The translations under genes and the position numbers were made by a program. From Hyphomonadaceae bacterium (lineage in GTDB: Bacteria; Pseudomonadota; Alphaproteobacteria; Caulobacterales; Hyphomonadaceae), in contig JAUYSA010000274.1 of the NCBI GenBank assembly GCA_030696545.1, positions 1 through 9,654 of the forward strand: 9,654 bases of DNA. Reading direction: 5' to 3'. The first letter of the stretch is position 1. The number at the start of each line of letters is the position of its first letter. The notes beneath the pieces were generated by a model. The model worked only from the letters and a program-made list of their open reading frames with translations. It was not told the origin of the DNA and did not search any database. This document shows positions 1 through 4,596 of the stretch, one piece after another.

Positions 1-84
1 GTATTCGCGCGTGACTTCGCGCAGCCGCGCGACGGGGTCGAGCGGGAACAGGATGCGCAAGAGAACGAGGAACAGCTCGGTCAT
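1..84 (-). CDS. Unidentified protein, N-terminal fragment (runs off window)
   Basis: An open frame starts at ATG 84 on the minus strand and leaves the window after 28 codons without a stop. The visible protein begins with a hydrophobic stretch (MTELFLVLLRILFPLDP) followed by charged residues, which could be a membrane anchor or an amphipathic helix. I do not recognise the family. No convincing Shine-Dalgarno sequence precedes the ATG, so both the start and the reality of the gene are uncertain. It points the same way as the crotonase operon but is separated from it by about 390 bases of repeat-rich DNA. Confidence 0.4.
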   Translation of the reverse strand, partial: MTELFLVLLRILFPLDPVARLREVTREY

Positions 85-240
85 GGGTGGGAGGATGACG
101 CTCAGATCTGGGCTGGTGGAATCTGGGAGGCGCTATCCCCCATCTTTTGGGGTTAGGTGATTGGATTCATGGGCGAAGAATTTCGGCTGTCCTACGAATT
201 CGATATCGCTCTATCCCCCAAACTCGATGTCAGTGAGCAC
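85..240. other. Gene-free spacer upstream of the left-edge gene
   Basis: No convincing gene is visible. The octamer CTATCCCC occurs twice (about 133-140 and 211-218). The first copy leads into a small CCCC/GGGG hairpin with an ATCTTTT loop. I found no strong promoter or terminator. Confidence 0.4.
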
Positions 241-288
241 GCCCTCGTCCTTCGAGACGATCGCTTCGCGATCCCTCAGGATGAGGGC
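241..288. repeat. REP-like palindromic intergenic element
   Basis: A 48-base imperfect palindrome. The outer arms GCCCTCGTCCT (241-251) and AGGATGAGGGC (278-288) pair with one mismatch. The inner arms GATCGC (259-264) and GCGATC (268-273) pair perfectly around a TTC loop. The pattern CCCTCATCCTGAGG ... TCGAAGGA(C/T)GAGGGC is a familiar dispersed intergenic palindrome of alphaproteobacterial genomes; that is recollection, not a search result. It lies 23 bases from the larger inverted repeat. Confidence 0.7.
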
Positions 289-311
289 TAGTCGGAGCCG
301 GTGGGCGTTAG

Positions 312-447
312 CCCCCTCCGTCTCGCCGCTTCGCGGCGATCCACCTCCCCCAGTCCTTTGGACTGAGGGAGGCAAGAGAACCGTGGTTTGCCTCCACATG
401 CGTAGCAGGGGGAGGTGGATCGCGGCGAAGCGGCGAGACGGAGGGGG
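312..447. repeat. Long inverted repeat with two internal hairpins (MITE/REP-like)
   Basis: Two 40-base arms (312-351 and 408-447) are reverse complements with a single mismatch. The 56-base centre folds again: CAGTCC-TTT-GGACTG (351-365; its first base is shared with the left arm) and GGAGGCAA (368-375) pairing with TTGCCTCC (388-395). As RNA, or as extruded DNA, this gives one long stem closing a junction with two side hairpins. It has no coding content and lies between two minus-strand genes. It is probably a multi-copy non-autonomous repeat. It could also stop transcription leaving the crotonase operon, although neither end carries a T tract. Confidence 0.8.
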
Positions 448-477
448 ATGGGGATGGGGCAGTATTGCGCTTCCGGA

Positions 478-1254
478 TCAGAGCTTCGAGAAATCCGGCG
501 CGCGTTTTTCGCGGAAGGCGGTGAAGGCTTCCATGGCTTCGGCGCTGCGGAGGCGTTCGCCGAAAATGGCGCTTTCGGTGCGGGACTGGGCGAGGATTTT
601 CTCGCCGTCGCGCATGAGTTTCTTGGCGGCCATGACGGCGCCGATCGGACGGAGCGCGAGCTTCTTTGCGGCTTCGCGGGCGGCGGGGATGACCTGGTCT
701 TTCGGGAGGGCGGCGTTGGCGAGGCCGAGTTGGGCGGCCTGTTCGCCCGTGAAGCCGTCGCCGAGCGCGAACATGGCGAAGCTGCGCGCGTGGCCGATAC
801 GGGCGGGCATCAGCATGGACGACGCCGCTTCGGGAACGAGCGCGAGGTTGACAAAGGGCGTGGTGAGCTTTGCGTCATTGGCGACGAAGACGAGATCGCA
901 GTGGAGCAGCATCGTCGTGCCGACGCCGACGGCGAGGCCGGGAACGGCGGCGACGATGGGCTTCGGAAACTGGATGATGGCTTCGATGAAGCCGTGCGCG
1001 GCGGGCGCTTCGCCGCCCATGGAGGCTGCGGCGAAATCGGCGAGGTCGTTGCCGCTGGTGAAGCTGTCGCCTTCAGAGGCGAGCAGGACGACGCGGATGG
1101 ACTTGTCTTCTACCGCACGGGCGAGCGCTACGGTGGCGGCGCGGTACATCGCGTTGGAGAGGGCGTTCTTCTTGTCCGGACGGTTCCAGATGATTTCCAT
1201 CACGCCATTGGCTTCGCTGATCTTGACCAATTCTGTTTGCATGGGGTCGGTCAT
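478..1254 (-). CDS. Crotonase-family protein, delta3-delta2-enoyl-CoA isomerase-like
   Basis: A 258-residue protein of usual crotonase length. N-terminal KNALS (29-33), FTSGND (65-70, first oxyanion-hole strand) and GLAVGVG (106-112, second oxyanion-hole glycines) identify the fold. The two glutamates of true enoyl-CoA hydratases are missing: their equivalents are Thr114 and Phe134. A glutamate instead sits in VPEAASS (E142), the position of the catalytic base in peroxisomal delta3,delta2-enoyl-CoA isomerases (ECI2, PEGCSS). The likely role is therefore shifting double bonds in acyl-CoA during beta-oxidation rather than hydration. The protein ends in Ser-Lys-Leu. The ATG overlaps the stop of the upstream MarR gene by 4 bases (ATGA), so the two genes are probably translationally coupled. 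A second in-frame ATG lies four codons in. Family assignment is firm; isomerase chemistry is inferred. Confidence 0.92.
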   Translation of the reverse strand: MTDPMQTELVKISEANGVMEIIWNRPDKKNALSNAMYRAATVALARAVEDKSIRVVLLASEGDSFTSGNDLADFAAASMGGEAPAAHGFIEAIIQFPKPIVAAVPGLAVGVGTTMLLHCDLVFVANDAKLTTPFVNLALVPEAASSMLMPARIGHARSFAMFALGDGFTGEQAAQLGLANAALPKDQVIPAAREAAKKLALRPIGAVMAAKKLMRDGEKILAQSRTESAIFGERLRSAEAMEAFTAFREKRAPDFSKL

Positions 1255-1703
1255 GTCTTTTCTCTCTGTCTGGAACGTTTGGCTGGCGTGGCGATTTCGG
1301 CGGCGTGGCTGAGCCAGCGAACGACGATGTCGGCCTCGCGATCTGTGAAACCACGCAGCAGGTCTGCGTTGGCGGAGATGGCGCGGCGGGCGGCTTCGTC
1401 GCGTTTGCGCTTGCCGGCGGCGGTGAGGCGGAGGCGCGCGGCGCGGCCATCGCCCTTCTCTTCCCCACGCGTGACGAGGCCGGCGGCTTCCAGGCGAGCG
1501 GCAAGACCTGACGCGGCGGACTGGGCGAGATCGAGTGCGGCGGCCAGCTCGCCGATGAGCAGGCCCTCGTCCTTGAAGCAGAACAGAGCGCCGGCTTGCG
1601 TGGATGTAAGTTCGAGATCGGCGAGATTCTCGTCAGACGCCGAAGCCACGCGGCGCTGGGCGCGCGCGAGAAGCCAGAGCATGCGGCGGTTCGGTGCAGT
1701 CAT
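1251..1703 (-). CDS. MarR-family transcriptional regulator
   Basis: A 150-residue protein of typical MarR length. A dimerisation helix (about 1-25) is followed by a winged helix-turn-helix: LTSTQAGALF (32-41), the helix around IGELAAALDLA (50-60), a recognition helix QSAASGLAARLEAAGLV (61-77) and a wing with the family's DGRAARLRLT signature (85-94). A C-terminal helix closes the dimer interface, and the tail (140-150) is very basic. It is the first gene of an operon with the downstream crotonase, so it probably controls acyl-CoA metabolism, perhaps sensing a CoA thioester; the ligand is inferred. The upstream region carries two palindromes flanking a TATAAT box, which suggests autorepression. 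No clear ribosome binding site precedes the ATG at 1703. Another ATG seven bases upstream is out of frame. Confidence 0.93.
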   Translation of the reverse strand: MTAPNRRMLWLLARAQRRVASASDENLADLELTSTQAGALFCFKDEGLLIGELAAALDLAQSAASGLAARLEAAGLVTRGEEKGDGRAARLRLTAAGKRKRDEAARRAISANADLLRGFTDREADIVVRWLSHAAEIATPAKRSRQREKT

Positions 1704-1725
1704 CGCGCATGACTAGGTCAGATAC

Positions 1726-1757
1726 ATCGCATGCGCAATAATTATATCGCATGCGAT
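1726..1757 (-). promoter_or_regulatory. MarR operon promoter with twin operator palindromes
   Basis: A perfect -10 box TATAAT reads on the minus strand at 1746-1741. It lies between a perfect 12-base palindrome ATCGCATGCGAT (1746-1757, in the -35/-10 spacer) and an imperfect copy ATCGCATGCGCA (1726-1737, around the expected start of transcription). The palindrome centres are exactly 20 bases apart, about two helical turns. No good -35 hexamer is found at standard spacing. Binding of a dimeric MarR protein at these sites would block RNA polymerase; that they are its operators is inferred. Confidence 0.72.
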
Positions 1758-1781
1758 GTTGTTGACGCAGCGGCGGCTGGA

Positions 1782-2249
1782 TCAGGCGATGCGCTTGTAG
1801 CTGAGACGGTTGCCGCGCGAGACGTAGAAGAAATCGAAGGCGTCGGCTTCGATCGTGCCGAGTTCGTAGAAGAAGGTGTTCTCGCCGGATTTCACCTCGA
1901 TGTAGGTGGAGGTGGGCGTGAAGGTGAGGTCTTCCGAGCCGGGCGGCTTTTCTGTTCCCGGGAAAGCGCGCCATTTGGCGACGTCGTTCACGCTATCATC
2001 GCCCGTATAGGTGTTGGCCCAGGTATCGGCCGTGACGGTGATGATCGAGGCGGCGTCCTCGGTCGACTGCCATTTGCCCTGAAGCTTGGTGGCGACTTCT
2101 GCGGGCGGGATGTTGACAACTTCGGGGGCGAGCGCTGCTTCAGGAGCGGGCGCTTCGGCGGCGGGCGTGGGGGCGGGCTCGGCGGGCTTCTGTTCGCTGC
2201 AGGCGATCAGGCCAAGCGATGAGACAGCAATCAGAAGCAGAGCGCGCAT
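1782..2249 (-). CDS. Small secreted lipoprotein of unknown function
   Basis: A 155-residue predicted lipoprotein. The signal sequence MRALLLIAVSSLGLIAC ends in an LIAC lipobox with Cys17 as the lipidation site. Residues about 20-50 are a Pro/Ala/Glu-rich flexible tether (PAEPAPTPAAEAPAPEAA). The globular part (52-155) contains GKWQS (58-62) and alternating hydrophobic/polar strands ending in FFYVSRGNRLSYKRI. This suggests a small beta-barrel or lipocalin-like domain, but I recognise no named family. The ATG at 2249 has an AGGA ribosome binding site at good spacing. The start lies 34 bases beyond the GNAT stop, so it could be the third gene of an ndk-GNAT-lipoprotein transcript. Most likely anchored in the outer membrane facing the periplasm. 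Confidence 0.85.
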   Translation of the reverse strand: MRALLLIAVSSLGLIACSEQKPAEPAPTPAAEAPAPEAALAPEVVNIPPAEVATKLQGKWQSTEDAASIITVTADTWANTYTGDDSVNDVAKWRAFPGTEKPPGSEDLTFTPTSTYIEVKSGENTFFYELGTIEADAFDFFYVSRGNRLSYKRIA

Positions 2250-2257
2250 GAGCGAAT

Positions 2258-2276
2258 CCTCGTTGTGATGACGAGG
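2258..2276 (-). promoter_or_regulatory. Hairpin overlapping the lipoprotein ribosome binding site
   Basis: On the minus strand CCTCGT pairs perfectly with ACGAGG around a 7-base loop. The AGG of the 3' arm is part of the Shine-Dalgarno of the gene starting at 2249, so the stem could mask it. Six base pairs is short, and a regulatory role is only inferred. Confidence 0.4.
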
Positions 2277-2283
2277 GTGTAGC

Positions 2284-2739
2284 TCAGAAAACGAGACTGC
2301 GCTGCATCACCGAGACGGGGCCATGCGGCGTCGAGCGGACGCTGGACGGTTTGAAGCCGCACTTGGCGTAGAACGGTTCGGCGCGTGGGGAGGCGGTGGC
2401 GATGAGGAGGCCGGCTTCGATCGCGATCGCGAACTGTGCGGCTTCCTCAACCAGCTTGCGGCCGATGCCGCCGCGCCAGAGATCGGGTTCGACGAAGGGG
2501 CCGTCGAGGTCGGCGTTGCCGTCGTCACGCGGGACGACGACGACGAAGCCCGCCGGCGCGCCCCAGTGTTCGAACACGATGACAAGGCCGGCGGCTATGT
2601 GATCGGCCGGCAGCTCCAGCGCCTCGGGGTGCTGCATCTGCTCGGGCCGATCAGGGTCCCATTTCTGCGACGCGCGACGCTGCAGCTCCTCCAGCGCTTT
2701 GCGCTCGGAAGGCTGCGCGGGGCGGAAGCTGTGGGTGAT
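2284..2739 (-). CDS. GNAT-family N-acetyltransferase with anomalous start
   Basis: The coding frame shows the GNAT fold: FRPA strand and ALEELQRRAS helix at the N-terminus, then VIVFEHWGAPAGFVVV strands, the acetyl-CoA pyrophosphate loop WRGGIGRKL, and FYAKCGF near the end as in many GNAT enzymes. The first ATG in frame (2637) lies after the first strand and helix and would give a 117-residue truncated enzyme. Homology-like sequence continues upstream to a TAG at 2749-2751, and no ATG, GTG or TTG occurs between. The best placed codon is ATC at 2739, giving about 151 residues, the normal family length, with an AGG eight bases upstream. It begins directly behind the ndk stop (2744). The substrate is unknown. 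Possible explanations are rare ATC initiation, a mutated start, or coupling by frameshift from ndk. Confidence 0.8.
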   Translation of the reverse strand: MTHSFRPAQPSERKALEELQRRASQKWDPDRPEQMQHPEALELPADHIAAGLVIVFEHWGAPAGFVVVVPRDDGNADLDGPFVEPDLWRGGIGRKLVEEAAQFAIAIEAGLLIATASPRAEPFYAKCGFKPSSVRSTPHGPVSVMQRSLVF

Positions 2740-2743
2740 GGGA

Positions 2744-3166
2744 TCAGCCTACGATTTCGTCGAGGCGGAAGAAGAAGGCGATCTCGCGCTCGGCGGCGGC
2801 TTCGCTATCTGAGCCGTGGACCGAGTTCTCGCCGATCGACTGGGCGAAGAGCTTGCGGACGGTGCCGTCAGCGGCTTTCGACGGGTCGGTCGCGCCCATG
2901 ACTTCGCGGTGGGCGGCGACGGCGTTCTCGCCTTCGAGGACCTGAACGACGACCGGGCCCGAGGTCATGAAGTCGACCAGCTCGCCGAAGAAGCCACGGG
3001 CCTTGTGCTCGCCGTAGAAGCCTTCGGCCTGGGCGCGCGTGAGGCGGACGCGCTTCTGGGCGACGATGCGGAGGCCGGCTTTCTCGAACACGGCGTTGAT
3101 CGCGCCGGTGAGGTTACGCTTCGTGGCGTCCGGTTTGATGATGGAGAAGGTGCGTTGGACGGCCAT
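2744..3166 (-). CDS. ndk: Nucleoside diphosphate kinase
   Basis: A 140-residue protein, the standard length for this enzyme, which transfers the gamma-phosphate of ATP to nucleoside diphosphates through a phosphohistidine and balances NTP pools in the cytoplasm. Key features are the N-terminal FSIIKPDAT with Lys11, the Kpn-loop region (about 88-110), and the active-site sequence NSVHGSDS with phosphorylated His117. All hallmark residues are present. The ATG at 3166 is preceded by an AGGA ribosome binding site. A promoter-like pair lies about 65-90 bases upstream. The GNAT frame begins within a few bases of its stop, so the two are probably co-transcribed. Confidence 0.97.
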   Translation of the reverse strand: MAVQRTFSIIKPDATKRNLTGAINAVFEKAGLRIVAQKRVRLTRAQAEGFYGEHKARGFFGELVDFMTSGPVVVQVLEGENAVAAHREVMGATDPSKAADGTVRKLFAQSIGENSVHGSDSEAAAEREIAFFFRLDEIVG

Positions 3167-3228
3167 GTCGTGTTCCTGAAGTCTGGTCTGGGGTGCGTTT
3201 GCGCCCTGTGAATCGGGCTCGGAGCGCC

Positions 3229-3257
3229 CCTATAGCCTTGGGAACTGGCCCCGCCAA
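3229..3257 (-). promoter_or_regulatory. Putative ndk promoter
   Basis: On the minus strand TTGGCG (3257-3252) and TATAGG (3234-3229) are separated by exactly 17 bases; each matches the sigma-70 consensus at 4 of 6 positions. Transcription would start around 3222, leaving a leader of about 55 bases before the ndk ATG. No equally good pair was found for the divergent methyltransferase gene. Confidence 0.5.
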
Positions 3258-3322
3258 CAGGGCGATATGGTTTATTGGCAGGCGCAACTGGGGTTAGTCT
3301 GGCGCAGATGCGGGAGAACCTC

Positions 3323-4180
3323 ATGGCTGAAGCCAACGCGAAGCAGATCGAAGACTGGAACGGGACGGTCGGCGAGCACTGGGCTGCCGAGCAGGAGAAG
3401 AACGACCGGCTGATAAAGGCGTTCGGCGAGGCGGCTCTGCGGGCGGCGGAAGCGCGGCCGGGCGAGCGGGTGCTGGATGTGGGGTGCGGGTGTGGCGATA
3501 CCTCGCTGGCGCTGGCAGGGATGATTGGCGCGGACGGAAGCGTGGTGGGGCTGGATGTGTCGGCGCCCATGCTGGCGGTGGCGCGGCGGAGGGCGGAGGG
3601 GCTGGGGAACGTCGCGTTCGTTGAGGGGGATGCCTCGCGGGTTGAGCTGACCGAATCTGAAGGTTTGGGACCGTTCGACCTGCTCTATTCGCGGTTTGGC
3701 GTGATGTTTTTCGACGATCCGGCGGGGGCGTTCGGGCATATGCGGCAGGCGATGAAGCCGGGCGGTCGCGTGGCGTTCGCCTGCTGGCAGGCGGCCAAGG
3801 ACAATCCGTGGGCGATGGTCCCTCTGTTGGCGGCGCGGGAGGCGTCGGGGCTGAACCTGCCGCCGCCGGACCCGCATGCGCCGGGGCCGTTTGCGTTTGC
3901 CGATGCAGCGCGGGTGGCCGGGATATTGGAGGGGGCGGGGTTTGGCGGCGTGAAGGCCGAGAGCTTCGAGGCGCCGATGTTTCTCGGGGCGTCGGCGCGG
4001 TCGGCGGCGCAGGGATGCATAAAGCTGGGGCCAGCGTCGCGGCTGGCGCGTGAGGCAGGCAAGGACAAGCTGCCGGCAATTATCGACGCGATTGAGGGTG
4101 CGCTCGCGCCTCTGGCGGCGGCGGACGGCAGCGTCGCCCTGCCCGGCAGGATCTGGGTGGTGACGGCTAGAGCGAAATGA
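3323..4180 (+). CDS. Class I SAM-dependent methyltransferase
   Basis: A 285-residue methyltransferase of the UbiE-like/Methyltransf_25 type. Motif I is VLDVGCGCG (50-58), the SAM-ribose acidic residue is Asp78 in GLDVS, and EGDAS (101-105) binds the adenine region. Next come FDLLYSRFGVMFFDDP (118-133) and KPGGRVAFACW (145-155), the usual motifs III-IV and post-motif strand. The N-terminal IEDWNGTVGEHWAAEQE is typical of a family of uncharacterised alphaproteobacterial small-molecule methyltransferases; the substrate cannot be inferred. I chose ATG 3323 because GGGAG lies seven bases upstream and the protein then begins like its family; an in-frame TTG at 3275 would add 16 unlikely residues. 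Divergent from ndk. Very GC-rich, with no sign of transfer. Confidence 0.93.
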   Translation: MAEANAKQIEDWNGTVGEHWAAEQEKNDRLIKAFGEAALRAAEARPGERVLDVGCGCGDTSLALAGMIGADGSVVGLDVSAPMLAVARRRAEGLGNVAFVEGDASRVELTESEGLGPFDLLYSRFGVMFFDDPAGAFGHMRQAMKPGGRVAFACWQAAKDNPWAMVPLLAAREASGLNLPPPDPHAPGPFAFADAARVAGILEGAGFGGVKAESFEAPMFLGASARSAAQGCIKLGPASRLAREAGKDKLPAIIDAIEGALAPLAAADGSVALPGRIWVVTARAK

Positions 4181-4205
4181 CGGGGTAGGAAGGCAAAAAA
4201 ACCGT

Positions 4206-4286
4206 GGCGCCTGCGACACACATCGCTAAGCGCTTACGATTTATCAATATTTTCGGGTTAAAAAAGTTTTGCAGGCGCCTTTTTTG
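4206..4286 (+). terminator. Long-loop inverted repeat ending in a T tract, possible terminator
   Basis: GGCGCCTGC (4206-4214) and GCAGGCGCC (4272-4280) are perfect 9-base inverted arms, followed at once by six Ts (4281-4286) and preceded by seven As (4195-4201). This looks like a terminator for the methyltransferase gene, except that the loop is 57 bases instead of the usual 3-10. An alternative, weaker hairpin AAAAAAG (4261-4267)/CTTTTTT (4280-4286) uses the same T tract. Confidence 0.4.
4227..4236. promoter_or_regulatory. LacI-family-like operator palindrome
   Basis: TAAGCGCTTA is a perfect 10-base palindrome with a central CG, matching the core of LacI/GalR-family operators (TAAxCG-CGxTTA type, as in CcpA cre sites). 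It sits in the AT-rich stretch upstream of a carbohydrate-enzyme-like lipoprotein, which fits sugar-responsive control. No LacI-type regulator gene is present in the window, so the link is inferred. Confidence 0.4.
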
Positions 4287-4373
4287 AGCCCCGATCCGTC
4301 TCCATCTCTCGCGCATCAGAAGACCGGGCCATGAAGCCCGGCCAGGAACAGAAAAAAGAGAACGGGCTCTCCC

Positions 4374-4505
4374 ATGCTCGCCAAGCGCTTCATCGTTGCG
4401 GCTTTCGCCGCCCTCGCCGTCGGAATGTCAGCTCTCGCCTTTTCAGGCCCGGATGACCTGTTCGTCGATATGCAGCCTATGCCGGCTGTCATCGCGTCGA
4501 ACTGA
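4374..4505 (+). CDS. Probable 43-residue secreted micro-protein
   Basis: ATG 4374 opens a 43-codon frame ending in TGA at 4503-4505. The protein begins MLAKRFIVAAFAALAVGMSALA, a good signal peptide: Lys-Arg N-region, hydrophobic core, and a Ser-Ala-Leu-Ala cleavage site around residue 22. The mature part would be only about 21 residues (FSGPDDLFVDMQPMPAVIASN). Third codon positions are GC-rich, as in neighbouring genes. Against it: no strong ribosome binding site is present (an AGAG lies about 13 bases upstream), and short frames arise by chance. It could be a real exported peptide, a leader peptide for the downstream lipoprotein gene, or the remnant of a longer secreted protein. I recognise no family. 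Confidence 0.5.
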   Translation: MLAKRFIVAAFAALAVGMSALAFSGPDDLFVDMQPMPAVIASN

Positions 4506-4596
4506 CGGACGCCTCTGCATTTTGAATGGCTGGCCTCTGCTGACAGCAGGGGCGCAGGGAGCCATTGTCCTCCGGGAGTAATTCCGGAGGTCCACG
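4506..4596 (+). promoter_or_regulatory. Leader of the propeller lipoprotein with Shine-Dalgarno hairpin
   Basis: CCTCCGG (4569-4575) and CCGGAGG (4584-4590) form a perfect 7-bp stem with an 8-base loop. The 3' arm contains the Shine-Dalgarno GGAGG (4586-4590), six bases before the ATG at 4597, and the 5' arm contains a perfect anti-Shine-Dalgarno CCTCC. When folded, the ribosome site would be hidden. The remaining 63 bases (4506-4568) show no other feature. The hairpin is seen directly; regulation through it is inferred. Confidence 0.55.

Larger units (their letters stand above)
4181..4373. other. AT-rich intergenic region between methyltransferase and small ORF
   Basis: No gene is seen on either strand. 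The stretch 4237-4271 is strikingly AT-rich for this genome and is enclosed by the inverted repeat described separately. A GC hairpin CCGGGC-CATGAA-GCCCGG (4324-4341) follows. Between them 4287-4323 shows nothing recognisable. A promoter for the downstream plus-strand genes probably lies here, but no clear -35/-10 pair could be assigned. Confidence 0.55.

Noticed and set aside
211..399. 62-codon minus-strand frame across the palindromic repeats
   Set aside because: It reads through both repeat elements and has no protein-like features; the repeats explain the sequence.
161..1716. Long plus-strand open frames (383 and 433 codons) opposite the crotonase and MarR genes
   Set aside because: Their translations are low-complexity Arg/Gly/Ala-rich sequence without domains; they are mirror frames of GC-rich minus-strand genes that show clear families.
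3275..3322. TTG at 3275 as the methyltransferase start
   Set aside because: ATG 3323 has GGGAG at good spacing and gives the family's normal N-terminus.
3272..4221. Minus-strand open frames of up to 315 codons opposite the methyltransferase
   Set aside because: Arg/Pro/Ala-rich shadow translations with no motifs; the plus-strand methyltransferase accounts for the region.
4331..4373. ATG at 4331 opening another plus-strand frame (MKPGQEQKKENG...)
   Set aside because: It continues as Arg-rich sequence with no signal or domain and lies in a hairpin loop; the 4374 frame is a better candidate.
4383..4390. Second AAGCGCTT resembling the LacI-like palindrome
   Set aside because: It falls on the Lys-Arg-Phe codons of the small ORF and the flanking bases do not extend the symmetry, so chance is likelier.
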